This document shows, one piece after another, positions 24,248 through 36,885 of a stretch of DNA of 64,000 nt. The stretch lies in NCBI GenBank assembly GCA_000469685.2, contig LS997566.1:36181920-36245919 (forward strand), written 5' to 3'. Made by a program: the position numbers and the translations under genes. The notes under the pieces were generated by a model. It ran no database searches. It was not told the DNA's origin and saw only the letters and a program-made list of their open reading frames with translations. Position 1 is the first letter of the stretch. The number at the start of each line of letters is the position of its first letter. The DNA is from Haemonchus contortus (taxonomy: Eukaryota; Nematoda; Chromadorea; Rhabditida; Trichostrongylidae).

Positions 24248-24401
24248 GGCCGCTTTCATAGTCCACGATTTGGCCGACGAGCGACCGAGGCGGCGTTAGC
24301 CCCTTGTTTACAACTGAATCCTGGTCGATACCGCCCGACGATTAGTCCCCCGGTCTCTCGCTCGCTCGCTCGCAGCCAAATCGCGTACTATGAAAGCAGC
24401 C
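24248..24401. mobile_element. Short MITE, 154 bp
   Basis: 27-bp inverted ends: GGCCGCTTTCATAGTCCACG on the left against its complement ending ...ATGAAAGCAGCC on the right, three or four mismatches. The interior holds a CTCGCTCGCTCGC run. Only one copy was found in this window. Confidence 0.75.
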
Positions 24402-25000
24402 AAGGCTTTCTTTTAGATTCATTTTGTTACAGACGGGCTACCTGGTACCTTTGCTTTTATTTTTCGCTAACAACGAACAGCTTTTATGGCTTCACACGTG
24501 GAAACCGAGCTTTTAAGATAAATTTCTAAAAAACTCTAGCAAAAGATTGAAGCGAGAAGGTTAAGAAAGAAAATTATGAAAGTGCTTGTGCAGGGAAAAA
24601 GATGCACAGAATAACTGAATCAGAAGCTCAACGAGCGGATACTGGGATCCCCCATTTGTATACAATTAAAGCACTCCCATGATTTTTGATATTAGTGAAG
24701 CGTCACATATCTTACACAATCCGACAGTCTCACATGTCGCTCTCCAGCTGCTCGGGTTTCTTATTTGTTGGTAATCACCAGAACAAGACCAGTTCTTATA
24801 TTTTTTGGTAACCATCCGCACCCAATAAACGGTATAACACTAGTGATAACTGTTTTAGTCCATTTGATAGAATATTTCGGTTTATGACTTGGCAGCGCAT
24901 CTTTTGATCCGATGTTCCGTTCTACAAGCTAGACATCCGCGCAGTGATCTTTCAAAGCCATGGAATAAGACTGTTTATAATTACACATAAACTTTTCCAG

Positions 25001-25135
25001 ACCGTCCCGACGATTTGCGGAGATATTATGAAAAAATAGAGAGCTTTGAGGAGAAAAGAAAACTAGATTGGAATGATTCCATTTGCATATCGAAGGATAT
25101 TGGATTCGGTATACCGAAGGGGGTTGTTCATCAAG
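25001..25135 (+). CDS. Candidate exon 3 of + strand gene
   Basis: A 135-nt exon between AACTTTTCCAG and CATCAAG|GTGAGT, both strong signals. After two bases that complete a codon it encodes RPDDLRRYYEKIESFEEKRK, then LDWNDSICISKDIGFGIPKG, then VVHQ, and leaves one G. That G pairs with TA at the start of exon 28304 to give Val. The codon content and charged composition are convincingly protein-like. No family recognised. This is one of the best supported exons of the gene. Confidence 0.6.
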
Positions 25136-25406
25136 GTGAGTCATCGCGAAGGCTCAGTTCACGATATTTCTACGGTATCTAGCTGGAATTTTAAAGGCAG
25201 CGTTAGCAATTAATTTAGGGTACCCTTTTTTGACTGGAATCGATAGAACTACTCTAGAATAAAGCGATAACAACGAAAAAAGCGGAAAAAACGATGAACA
25301 AAAAGAACTACAAAGGGTCAAAAAAAAGAGCTGGAAAGGGGGGGTTGGACGAGTTCCACATCGAAATAACGGCGGTTAGCGAGTGTTCGGGCGAGTGCAC
25401 GACGGC

Positions 25407-25448
25407 GACGCAATGTGTTGTCTGCAATAGCAGACAACACATTGCGTC
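25407..25448. repeat. Short-loop inverted repeat, 19-bp arms
   Basis: Perfect arms GACGCAATGTGTTGTCTGC (25407-25425) and reverse complement (25430-25448) with a 4-nt loop. Confidence 0.95.
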
Positions 25449-26308
25449 TCTGGCAATTCGCCAACTAGCTTATCGACTTTTCACCAACTTCGCTCCAATG
25501 CGAAAGTTGTGAAAGACAATTAGAACTTGTGGTCAATCTAGCGAGGGGTGGAGGCCTCCCGTCCCCCACTGTTACTGCCCTTATTGTGCCCTATCCAGCC
25601 GTTTTCCGACCTCATTCCTGCACAAATGGTATCAGAGGGGGCGTCGAATTCAAACCATGTGCATATCTCCGAAACCATTTTTTCGTGGACAGTGTCTTTA
25701 AAAAAGTTGTCGAAGTTTCGATGCAGAATAGTGCAGAAATGGCGAAGAAAGCGCGAAAAATTGGCGGGTACGTAAAGACGTAAGAATTCGAAAAAGTAGT
25801 GATAAACCAAGTTGTACGAGATCACGTATGTGTATGTATGTAAACATCTGGGTTTTTCCTATATAAGCGTACTATCCGTCGGCGTCCTAGCGCTTCATTT
25901 TGAATGTTGCAATATTAATTCGGAGCCCTCATAAGCTCTACCATTTTCCGACTTAACGATGACCCACATGCTATCCATGGAGATCACATGTTCATACTAG
26001 AGGGAATCTCAGAAACCATTTTTGTTGTAACTTGTGCCTGTAAAAATATATTGAACTGACACGGGTACACATTTCTGTTCGGCTTTATGAAGCCATTATT
26101 TAGTTGCATAGGGATGAGTGGAAATGGACGAAAAATTTTTGAGATTGGACCTATTCCAGAGATCCTGCTTCACCCTACTCCCACACCCCCTCATTTCCAA
26201 TGAGCTGACGAATAGTACGCTCGTATGGGATACACCTAGGCGTGACACACGGCGACGCAGTAATACGGGACCTGCAATCATACATCGCCTTTACCTTTTT
26301 TAGGGAAA
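25449..26308. other. No gene; possible repeat related to 500-bp family
   Basis: The stretch 25680-25830 and another at 27548-27700 share words (AGTGCAGAAATGGCG and AATGCAGAAGTAGCG, GCGCGAAAAATTGG and ACGCGAAAATCGG) and loosely resemble the family at 33135-33600. They are too diverged to define borders. Confidence 0.35.
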
Positions 26309-26356
26309 CCCTAGCACACGCGATAGCGGCCGCGCACGCTATCGCGTGCGCTAGGG
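26309..26356. repeat. Short-loop inverted repeat, 20-bp arms
   Basis: Arms CCCTAGCACACGCGATAGCG (26309-26328) and 26337-26356, one mismatch, 8-nt loop. GC-rich in an AT-rich setting. Confidence 0.93.
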
Positions 26357-26399
26357 GCTCTAGCCATGAGGGACGAAACCAAATGAGCTGATTGTCGTT

Positions 26400-26640
26400 G
26401 TAGACCTTTATAGGATTTATGAGTTTCCGCTCAACCCCCCCCCCCCTGTGGGCGGAGTCTGGTCCTGCCACCCACCGTATGTGTCCCCATCCTGTCACCT
26501 GTACTCCTACCAAGCTTGAACTTTTTAGGTCCAAGGGGACAGGATTTATGATTTCTAAAATGTTTTCATAAAGCACTGCATTTTTGAGAAGGCCCCGCTC
26601 ATTGGGGGTGGGTCTCCCCAACTCGATCTAACTTACCAAT
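26400..26640 (+). repeat. 145-bp tandem repeat, partial array
   Basis: One to two units of the family at 6540-7165 (GGGCGGAGTCTGGTCCTGCC, TGTACTCCTACCAAGCTTG, GGACAGGATTTATGA). No CA tract follows. A C-run of about ten lies near 26436. Confidence 0.75.
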
Positions 26641-28303
26641 GCACCCATCTAGCCAACTTTAAACCTCAGTTTTGAAGCCGTCTTGTGACTGAATTTGGAT
26701 TCACAGTCCTCAGCACAGCTCATTTTGATGCACGCCACGCCCACTGTGGGCGCGGTTCCGCCAAGCTGACGTGTGCTATATAATTCTCGGGACATGGCCC
26801 TCCCCTCCCACGCTTGATCCGGTCTCTCCAGGCAAATCTAGAGGAGCTAAGGAATTTCGTGAAGGCATACATAACGACAGACGACAGAAGACAGACGACA
26901 ACGATAGACGACAGACAGAACGACAGAAGAAGCGCTTTATAGTAAGTAGGATGCTTTCAGCACTATGAGTACACCAACTGGAATGCAATATTTGCCATTT
27001 TCACCTCTATAGCCAGCTCCTTGCGCTATTGCGGTAACTGAAAACTCTTCCGTACACCCTTTCCTTGCCGCTTCTGCTATCATTATCTTGTACAAACCCT
27101 TTTTAATCTTTTCCGAAATCTGCCGACATTTGCACTTCCTCGCCACCTTTGTACTATTCTGTACCATAACTTCTAATATTCTATTTGAACCATATATCTC
27201 AGCATTATCGTTAGCAATGCCTTCGACTGCTGACAGCTATTGATTAGATTCCCATTTTCTCCATTCAAGTTTCTCCAACGCAAGGAAGTCTAGTTCGAAA
27301 AAGGACTTCATACATACATCATGAAGAGATAATTGTGGCGAAAAAATGCAATCTTTATCTCTGTTACATAAGTCACAGAAAAACAAGTATTGACTCCCAG
27401 CATAAATAGGTGTTAAACTAAATATACTGCTCTAGGAGGAAATTTCAGCGTAGCAACTGGATAAAACTTCTCGACTCTGTGACTTTGATTCTTTACATGA
27501 TTGTCATGCAATCAAGCATTTCATACGCTAAAGAATCTATGAAGGTCTAGTTCACGACAATTTTGAGGTACCTGGTTTCAAACGAATAATGGAAGAAACA
27601 GTCCAGAGCAATGCAGAAGTAGCGGAGAAAACGCGAAAATCGGCGTATTCAGAGTAATATAAGGTTTTGAAAAGTAGTTCAACTAAAGCATGAACGAGAA
27701 TGTGACAACAAAAGTTGTATGGAAGAGATATTTAGAGGAGCACTCAAATGTTTGTGTCACTCGGTACAGCTGGCTACAGTAAGCCGAAAACGTCCAAAAT
27801 TGCCTTTCAGTTGGCCGACGATTTCGGCATTGGTGGTTTTATTTTGCGCTTCTCTCTTATTTATTGCTACTCTTACGGAATAGATGTTCAGAACAATATT
27901 ATTACGAGAAGCAGCAGTATAATGAGAGAATAGACCAGATAAAATAAGTTACGCTACGACGATCAACTGATTGCATTGTCGACAAGCTGCCCCAATGCGA
28001 ACAGTGGTGCATGGCTAAGGTCTCCAGTCCAGGTAATGACCACCAATTGGTCGGCATATAACCGGTACAACTGCTGAGCCCTTATAACACCTCATAAGCC
28101 CTTATAACACCTTTTCTAAGACGGTTTAGTCTGTCATGCTGTACGGGCTGGAGAGGGGGGGGGGGAAGGGAAGGGGGAAAGGGGACGGGGAGGAAGCCCA
28201 TTCTATGGGGATATCTCGAAAAGAACTATACTGCAGATATAGAGTATGTGAATACTTGTTTGTTATCATGTTATGTTTGTTAACTGCTGTTATTTCGCCG
28301 CAG
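26641..28303. other. Intron or intergenic, nothing recognised
   Basis: Between candidate exons 25001 and 28304. Contains an ACGACAGA-rich low-complexity stretch (about 26872-26930), a short tandem duplication AGCCCTTATAACACCT (28077-28112) and a G-rich run (28150-28195). Confidence 0.35.
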
Positions 28304-28463
28304 TACGCGTTCCGAAAGTCTATAAAGTTTCGTCAGACTATGAATACTGCTTTACAGGAAATATAATATCGCAAAATGGAAGCTATTTCAACAGTCTCTG
28401 GACTAATACTCTGATGATTCTGCATTATATGGAAAGCTTCTACTACAATATCATGACAAAGAA
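28304..28463 (+). CDS. Candidate exon 4 of + strand gene
   Basis: A 160-nt exon between TTTCGCCGCAG and AAGAA|GTAAGC. With the G from exon 3 it reads V-RVPKVYKVSSDYEYCFTGN, then IISQNGSYFNSLWTNTLMIL, then HYMESFYYNIMTK plus AA. The AA pairs with G of exon 33912 to give Lys. It is rich in aromatic residues. Not recognised. If the donor is not used, a TAA follows one codon later. Confidence 0.5.
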
Positions 28464-29052
28464 GTAAGCCACTGCGAATGAAGCAGCATTAGAACAATTG
28501 CTGTAAAATTAGAAAGAGTTTCGCTAAAAAGCACACTCCCAGTATGGTGGCCGAGTAGTAGTATAGGAAGATTGTGCTCTTAAAAATGTACAAATGCACC
28601 TATTGCATGCCTGATGAGAAGGAACAGCGCCTATTGCTTTTGAGCGCATCTTATAGGACCTTATCACTTTTCACCACTTTGAGTTTTTTGTTTCTACGAT
28701 CCCATGACACCTAAAAATCACAGAGAAATAACACTCATATCTGAAACGAATAGCGTAAAAAACTTGTCTTATTGACTTCTAGTGCTCACTATCGGATCCT
28801 ATCGGCTATTATTACCATTGAAGTTTCCTCCCCTATCTAGATAATACCTGCCAGAACCGAGAGAATTGTGGTTTCTAAACAGGATAATCCAAATCAAGTT
28901 TACTAGGAACCTCACTTTCTAAAGCGACACTCTAAAAAGTGATTATGGATTATAACTGACCGGCATCCTGGCACTGCCTGAACTGAGACTACTAAATATG
29001 ATGGCGGTCTAAGCGGATTTTGCGCAGATACTAACCTTGACTTTATTATATA

Positions 29053-29312
29053 ATAAAATGAAGTCTTTTGACGTTAATCAATCCCTTCTGAGAGATGCGC
29101 CTCGCATTCGACTTCCATTCACAGTCGTAGTGGCGTACTGAATGTCTGAGTGGCCGATACTGTGACTTGCGGTGACCAGCCAGTGTATAAGTCGGTGCTT
29201 TTATCCTAGGATACCATTTAACCGACCCCGTTGGCCTGGACGGATATCGATCCGGAAACCCATGACCATGCGTGTGAGATAGTGCGCCACTTGCCAACAA
29301 ATAACTTCCCCC
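29053..29312 (-). repeat. tRNA-derived SINE, copy
   Basis: Near full-length reverse copy of the SINE at 36597-36892 (about 75-80% similar by eye). It has GACGTTAATCAATCCCTTCT, CATTCGACTTCCATTCACAG, GTGCTTTTATCCTAGGATAC and GATATCGATCCGGAAACCCA. Confidence 0.8.
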
Positions 29313-31371
29313 TATTTTAATAGTGTATACCTTATCTAGAAGAACTTCTACTCCTACATATTTAAAACTGGTTGACTCGTGGTAAAATAAAGGGCCCGCT
29401 CTAGACCACCGATTCTTTTCTTTGCGCCATAATTCTTTTTCATTGTTGTTTGTTTGTTTCGTTTTGTTAGTACTATTGTAGATGTATATGATTCCTTTAG
29501 TCAGGTAGTAGGTCTCCAGTGAGGAGAATTATTAGAATTAGTCATGAATCCTTTGCACTAGAACTCGACTTTCTTATTTCACTACCTTTTCTCATCTCAC
29601 ATTCGGATAATTCTTCTAAGGCTGGGATGATCGTAATGGCGGGTCGGAGGCTGAATTGTTAGGGGTAGGGAATACCTAACATCCGAAAATTCGGCTCCGA
29701 TTCCAAAGGTATGCTAGTATTTGTCTGGGAGTGGCGTTATCCCTAGCGCCATCCGCCAATTGAAATCAAATGTGGATGCTCTTCAATTATCAACATACAG
29801 CTCGTAGTACCTATCTGACCTTCCTGTAGTGCCTACTTCGGTTCATTCTTTTTTTGTTGCGCCTGACTGGAGATCTTTCTATCTTTCTACCTTTTATTTT
29901 GAACCATACTCCTTTTGAGTGCAGGTTGTTGAGTTGATGTGATCGTGGAATTGTAGTTAGCGCACCTAAGCGTGCACCAAATAAATAAATAAATAAATAG
30001 ATAAATAAAGAGAAAGGAAAAGAAGCCCGAGATATTAGCGCCCAAGCCATCAAGGCTTCCATACCTTCCTCTGTCAGGGGTGAATGATGCAAAAAGTAAA
30101 AAGTGTAAAGTAAGACTGGAGTGAATCTCCTTGAAAAGGTTTACCTTCGCCTTCAATATTCACTCTGGTCTTACTTTTCACTTTTTGCCCTTACTGCTTT
30201 TTCTCATACTCATATTTGAAGCATTTTGGGGAAGGATCTACCGCTACAGAACCTCAAAGCGCTACGTCAGATATGCAAGCAAAAGTTATTCGTTTCCAAG
30301 GCGAGGACAGCCATAATGCCATATGGAGCTATGGTTTAGAAACGTGCAAAAGAATACGATAGGGTGGACTTCAAGGAAAAAGCAAAGCTATTGACTTCAT
30401 CTCCTGTAATAGTAACTATGGCAGCCTCCATATCCACGTCCTAGCCTCATGCGAGATATCCTTATGAGATGTTTTCAGCTTGACAAGTCACTACGAGTAT
30501 CTTAGAGGATTAGTGTCATCGCGAAAAGAACAGGCAAGTTTGGAATCCTTTTTTTAAAACATCCCCATTACGGTGCAGTGATTAAGGTCTCTGGTGGTGG
30601 CGCCACTAGCCAAGAGCGCGAAAGAAGGGGAAATCAGTGGAGAGGAGTCGGAAACAAGGCGGGTTTTGCTAAGTTACTCTTTCGAAGAGAACATGTCAGC
30701 CAGTGTAGACAACAGCCCAATAAGGCAGTCCAACTACTGGAATAAACAAAACAATTCTCACTGCAACAGATTGAGTAACGAGACGAACGGAGAATTAGAA
30801 TTTTCTGGCACTGATGGAATCCTATTCATTCAACCATTGCGTACCGCGTGCTGCACATGGTGCAGCACGCTCCCATGCCTCTGCGCACTCGCGCTTTTGT
30901 CCAAAATCACTCTAAAGTCTTAATAATGTTTGAACAGCCCATACTTTGCGATTCGCTCAAAACAATCGCTCTGTGTGTTAAAGCACCCTTGCACGCCTTG
31001 ACATGACTCTTGCTGAAAATGGCAAGAGCGTTTTGAATGAGTATGAAGTTCTGTGAAATTTCGGTGGGTAGCCAATGTAAATAATACCAGTGAATCGAAT
31101 GGAAGAAATTAACCCTTTGACGACAATGGCACCCTACGGTGTGTGCCACTATAACTAACGCATGGGACACTGGCACTCAATTTTGGGTGCCAGCATGCTT
31201 TCCTGTCTCTAACCAATTGCTAAATTCAGTAAACCTGTGGAAGAATTTTCTCCTAGGACAGTGTCACCCATTGGTGGGTGCCAGTAGCGCGCGAAAAGAG
31301 GGGAGTATGTTCAGGCTCAATTGGCCGGGCACTTAGAGCCAAGGTTCAATCCCCGGTCAATGCGAACTCAG
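29313..31371. other. Intron or intergenic; scattered signals
   Basis: No supported exon. It contains an (AAAT)n run (29978-30010) and two foldbacks: the one at 30089-30189, and a smaller perfect one (GCGTGCTGCAC, ATG loop) near 30847-30871. A TTAACCCTTTGACGAC word at 31109-31124 resembles one end of a piggyBac-type element. Confidence 0.35.
30089..30189. repeat. Inverted repeat, about 31-bp arms
   Basis: GCAAAAAGT...AAAGTAAGACTGGAGTGAAT (30089-30125) pairs with ATTCACTCTGGTCTTACTTT...TTTTTGC (30159-30189), with a short internal insertion and a 33-nt loop. Confidence 0.85.
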
Positions 31372-31559
31372 GCAGTGCACCTCTTGGTACTACACCATCA
31401 TCGAAATTAAAAACAGCCAAAGACAATGTAGAGAAATACAAGGAATTAATCCTGGAGATGGCGCTCACCGATTACTTCTCACTAGCTAGCTTGACAAGCG
31501 CCAATACCGATGAGATGCAACAATTATTTGAGCATGTTAATTTTGAAAATCCACCCTAA
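31372..31559 (+). CDS. Weak candidate coding patch
   Basis: After ACTCAG at 31371 one frame reads SAPLGTTPSSKLKTAKDNVE, then KYKELILEMALTDYFSLASL, then a hydrophilic tail to a TAA at 31557. A second frame of the same DNA is also open for more than 40 codons (KQCTSWYYTIIEIKNSQRQC...). Two open frames mean the coding call is unsafe. It may be an unrecognised exon, a retroelement scrap or chance. It sits between exons 4 and 5 of the + strand gene. Confidence 0.25.
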
Positions 31560-32139
31560 AAACATAAATTGAGTAAATCATCACATTTGTTGAGTAAATA
31601 TGTTGAAGTCGACTATTACAGTACCAATGGGCGTCCAATATGTTTGTTATCGTGAACAGGACAAGTCAATCGGCCTTTGCTTATACTGGAACACTCGGCT
31701 CTCAGTAAGGATTCTCGAATTTTAAATCGATCTTATGAATTAGCTAGACTCAACTCGTTAATGACCACTTGAAGTTGTAGGAATAACCACCACTAAGGAA
31801 ATTTTATTTATTTATTTAACGGACATGTTGTAAACATGTGAAACGAAGAAAATAACATGACCATGAAAAAAAAGGAAGTAAAACAAACAATATAATGCCA
31901 AGTTAAGTGACTGTGACAGTGACAGTTAATGTTAATGCCAAGTTGGGTGACAAGTTTCACTTAAATTACGCTCATTGCGCACACTATCAGTGTTTTCACC
32001 GTGCCGCCTGTCCCCTCAAATCAGAACCCTCTAGAAAACTTTTCGGCACTCCCCGTTCTTCAAGGGTGAAGCCCGTGCAAACCACCAACCATCATGGTAC
32101 TCATCCCTTAAATTTGAACACGCTAGTTCTGAGCTGACA

Positions 32140-32778
<639 letters not shown>

Positions 32779-33134
32779 CGATACACTCCGAGACACACCG
32801 ACATATACATGACAAATCAACACAATTAGTTATATCAGTAAGATTGGGATGGTATTTGAGCACATATACCATAGATCTTCCGAAAAAACTGGAAAATTAC
32901 CTTTAACATCGGCAAGCTGCGACGAAAAACGCGATGTGTATGTAAGTGACACCCATTCGGATAGTAGACACTTTGTTGCTTTGTTTATCAGGCGTATCAT
33001 CTAACTTAGGCAGTTCAGAATAAGATTAGTTCTGCAGATCGTGCATTAAGAAGAAACTTTAGTTCTTAAGGTGGAATTTTTCGCGTGTCTTGAAGAGAAC
33101 GTAGGGAACATAAAATTGAAGTAGAGAGGGCTCA

Positions 33135-33600
33135 AATGAAGGGCACTGTTCACGATAATTTTGGGTAACCCAAATTATTATGAAAAATGGAAGATAAGAT
33201 GGAAAATAGTGCAATTGAGGCGAAGAAACTGTGCAGATGGGCGTTTCTGAAGTGAAAAAAGCTTCGAAAAATCGTTAAAAAGGGGGTTGGGTGAGAATGA
33301 GATCAGAAGAATGAAAAAGAGCGGGGCGTTTGAACGAGCTACGCACAGTGCGTCATTGCGTACGTGTGGGTCCTGGTGCAAAGAACTGACTACGGTAAGC
33401 AAAAATCCATTCACTTATAAGCATAGGTAAACAATAATATTAGTTACAGTAAAAAGAATAACAGAGAAAAAAATGGGAGAAAAACATCGCCTCATCACTC
33501 GGCGATTAGCTGATTGTGTGTGGGTCTTAGAACGAATAATAACTATCTGTATTACCTTGGCACTCGTCTCACGTGACATCGATCGAGGGGCGGGAGAGCC
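33135..33600 (+). repeat. 500-bp interspersed repeat, copy 2
   Basis: Copy of the family at 10262-10800 (GTTCACGATAATTTTGGG, TCATTGCGTACGTGTGGGTC, GGCGATTAGCTGATTG). Similar length and same orientation as the other copies. Confidence 0.65.
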
Positions 33601-33911
33601 ACTCAAGCCAGCTACAGGGATTCCACTATGCCCTAACACTCGAGATTTCGGGAGCGAGAGGATGCAATGATCCAAACTTTCATCGATTCCACTTTTTCTT
33701 TCGTCGTGATAACGACAGATGTCACTTCACCGAGAACTGAAGCCACTTAATTTGTGAAGTCAACATGATCGTGAAGCGTTGTACCTAGCAGACAAGCGGA
33801 CGAATATTTCAGCTGTAACAAAATTTTGAATTTATAACTAGATTGGACAAAGCTCGGTAGTTCATCCTGCTCTATGTATAGAATATCACAACAAAAATAA
33901 GTGAATTTCAG

Positions 33912-34047
33912 GTTTGGCAGTGGAGCAGTTTCGGGTTTAGGGCCGCTGAACGATTTAAAGGAATTCCAAAGACGCACGCTGTTTTCCAACCGATACGAGT
34001 TTGCCACCCATAGGCTCTACCCTATGATCTCAATGAAGGAAAATAAG
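33912..34047 (+). CDS. Candidate exon 5 of + strand gene
   Basis: A 136-nt exon between GTGAATTTCAG and AATAAG|GTAGGA. After one base it reads FGSGAVSGLGPLNDLKEFQR, RTLFSNRYEFATHRLYPMIS and MKENK, ending on a codon boundary. The next exon (35859) also starts on a boundary. A SINE copy begins about 105 bp downstream, in the intron. Function unknown. Confidence 0.5.
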
Positions 34048-34152
34048 GTAGGATATGATTTTTCGCAAGTTTTAATTTCTGCCACTCTTCTTAGAATCAC
34101 TTCATTCCATTTCTTACAATGCTTATGTAAACTGACATTAACTGCATGGAGG

Positions 34153-34440
34153 ATAAAAAGATAAAGCCTTTGGACATTAATCGATCCCGTCTGAGGGACG
34201 CGCCCCGCATTCGACTTACAGTCAGAATCGTAGAGGCGTATTGGATGTTATACAAGGAATAATGACTTGCGGCGTCCAGCCGATGTACAAGTCAGTCTTT
34301 CATCCTCGCATGCAGGCGAGTCCGGTACCTACTAACCAATCCGAAAATCTTGGTTGGCTTAGGCGGATATCGATTGGGAATCAAACCCCTGATATTGCGC
34401 GTGATAACGCGGCGCTTACCACCGTACCACCTTCGACCAT
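34153..34440 (-). repeat. tRNA-derived SINE, copy
   Basis: Near full-length reverse copy of the SINE at 36597-36892 (GACATTAATCGATCCCGTCT, TTGGCTTAGGCGGATATCGA, ATCAAACCCCTGATATTGCG). Confidence 0.8.
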
Positions 34441-34555
34441 ATTAACCGAATGACTAACAAAATAAGAAATAATGTTCGAGTTATCATATGGTGCATATAA
34501 ATATGTCAACAGGCTTTTCATTGTCACAAGCTATACAACCTAGACACTTTCAAAA

Positions 34556-35848
34556 TACAGGGTTGGCCATAAATATAGCGACAAGGTTTTCTCCTTATAT
34601 CTCAGAAAGCAAAAGTGCAAACGAGTCATGAACATAACATTTATTAACTAACAGCTGGTACATTAACAATCATAAGTTACTTCTCGATTCGGTCACCTTC
34701 GGCACGGACGACAGCGCGGAGTCGCTTGGGAAAGGCGTCGATGGTTGGACGCAGGAGTGCGTCGTCGATTTCGTACCATTCTCGGATGAGCGCAGCCTTC
34801 AGAGAATCCAAATTGGGGTGGGGAGATGCGCAGGCCTTGCTCCCAAGGTAGGACCACAAGTAATGGTCCAGTGAGTTCAAATTCGTTGACGATGCCAGCC
34901 ATTCTTCTGCCGAGATGAAGTCGCGGAGTTCGCTTTTGCACCACGCTTGGACGACCTCGGCCTTGTGGGCGGGTGGAATGTCCACGGACGGCCGCTGAAG
35001 TGGGATTTCGCTCACGGGAGTATAGCATCTTCCAGAATCGTCTTCAGGTAGTAATCTTTGTCGATTTTGACGCCGGGGTCGACGACTATCGACGGCGTCT
35101 TCCCCGCGGCACACACCTCTGCCCAAACCATGACTTCGGCGGGGTGTGCGGCCCGGTGAACGACTCTTCCCTACCTGTCGACTTCCTCGGCATTCCTTGC
35201 GATCACTCTGACGTTCTGAGCATTAAACTGCTGCTCGACGGTGAAGAGCTCCTCATCCGAAAAGGCGATCGCATGGTGGCCCCTGTTGCGCGTCCGGAGC
35301 AAAAGCTGTCGGCACATCTTGACTCGCGCCTGCTGATTCGAGGCGCTGAGGATAGCAGCCTTTCGAGTACGGTTGGGGTACATCTTGAGGTCTTCGTTTA
35401 CGCCCCTTTCCACTGACTTCCGCGAGATTCCCATGTCGCGAGCCATCGTCAAGATGCTCTGAGTCGCGTTTCTTGCTATCCGCTTTCTGACGGCCTCGAC
35501 GACCTTCGACGTGCGAGCAGTACGAGGTCTTCCACTTCTTCGGCTGTCTTGGAGTCCACCAAGGTCTCGATAACGTTGAAGTGTGCGATACACGACGCTG
35601 CCGTGGATGCCGAGGTGCTTAGCGATCGTGGCGGGTGGGCGGCCGGCTTTGTGCAGACGAACGATAGCGGAACGATCAGGAGAAGGCTACACGATTTCAC
35701 TATGAATGGACCAAATTTCACCAAATTTTAGCAGGAGTTAGAAAAAATGATTAGATCAAAAAATCCATAAAACTGGCGCGCTAAGTGCGCGATAATATGT
35801 GCGCTAGGTGCGGCAAGTCTTGTCGCTATAATTATGGCCAACCCTGTA
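34556..35848 (-). mobile_element. Tc1/mariner-like element (1293 bp), inactive
   Basis: TA-bounded, with inverted ends CAGGGTTGGCCATAAATATA and its complement (right ATTATGGCCAACCCTG). Transposase lies on the minus strand in three frames: an N-terminal part near 35724-35476, a middle part 35593-35171 with the helix-turn-helix SILTMARDMGISRKSV and AFSDEELFTVE (first Asp), and a C-terminal part 35126-34677. The final catalytic block reads SSTNLNSLDHYLW where SPDLNPLDYFLW is expected, so the last catalytic Asp is Asn. Frameshifts plus this change make it inactive. Its outer end lies 10 bp upstream of the exon at 35859. The end motif GCCATAAATAT is shared with 8912-10253. Confidence 0.92.
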
Positions 35849-35858
35849 CTTTTTTCAG

Positions 35859-36071
35859 ATCAAGTTCGCCTACTCAAATATTGGCGGTAGTACTCTGTTC
35901 TCTAGAGCGCTCCCACGCCTTTTTTATGTTATGACTCTCGGTGGACTATCAGTCCCATTAGAGAAGATTTTGGTTTCTCCGATGGCTTTTCCTCGAATGA
36001 GCGATGATTCCGCTGAGTGGGAAGGTTCAACATACAAAGGAAAGGTCTTTTTGGATGGAATTGACTTTTTG
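35859..36071 (+). CDS. Candidate exon 6 of + strand gene (duplicated exon)
   Basis: A 213-nt exon, phase 0 at both ends, between CTTTTTTCAG and TTTTTG|GTGAGC. Its 71 codons read IKFAYSNIGGSTLFSRALPR, LFYVMTLGGLSVPLEKILVS, PMAFPRMSDDSAEWEGSTYK, GKVFLDGIDFL. The paralogous exon at 57819-58031 has the same length, splice sites and open frame, with 56 of 71 residues identical, which supports real coding history. Most changes fall between residues 52 and 64. A downstream acceptor at 36327 could add IPPGQYLVA and a stop. Alternatively the exon joins in phase to 39173. Family not recognised. Confidence 0.65.
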
Positions 36072-36474
36072 GTGAGCATTTTTTTCATATTTGCGTTGTC
36101 ATTTTCTGTCGTTTTTGCTCTTACAAAAAACTTACTTTGTATCGGTCTCAAATTCTTTACCGTGTCCTCTCAAGAGAAAACGAATTTACGGTAACGAAAA
36201 CGGTTTATCTCATTAAAATGTCAGTAGTTTCGACAATTTCCGAAAATTCCCTGAAACGTACTCTTCGTACACTCCTCAACTGCCATTATAATTTGGTAGA
36301 AACTGGTTTCCTTTGTTTTTTCAGATTCCACCAGGTCAGTACTTGGTAGCATAGGCTTTGGATATTTGATTACAGCCTGATAACGTCGAGGCATAGATAC
36401 CACCAGTCGTGTGAGTGAGCTGGGAGAAAAACTCTTCTAGGCTTCAACAAACTGATCGATTTTTTCACTACCGG

Positions 36475-36885
36475 ATATATATATATATATGTATATGTAT
36501 ATGTATATATATGTATATATATGTATGTACATGTGTATATATATGTGTATATGTATGTATATATGTACATGTATATGTGTATATATATATATGAGGGCGG
36601 AGGTGGTGTAGTGGCAAGTGGCGCACCACATCACACGCACGGTCAGGGGTTCGAATCCCGGATCGATGCCCGCCTAGGCCAACCAAGCCTTCCATCCCTC
36701 CGGGGTCGGTCAATTGGTACCAGACTCGTCTGGGAGGATAAAAGCACTGACTTGTACATCGGCTGGCCATCGCAAGTCACTGTATAGGCCACATACACAC
36801 TCATTACGCCACTACGATTCTGAATGGAAGTCGAGTGCGGGGGCGCATCCCTCAGACGGGATTAATTAACGCCAAAAACTTTATC

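Noticed and set aside
36597..36680. A functional tRNA gene at the SINE head
   Set aside because: Pol III boxes are present but the rest departs from a cloverleaf and is followed by a SINE body found in several copies.
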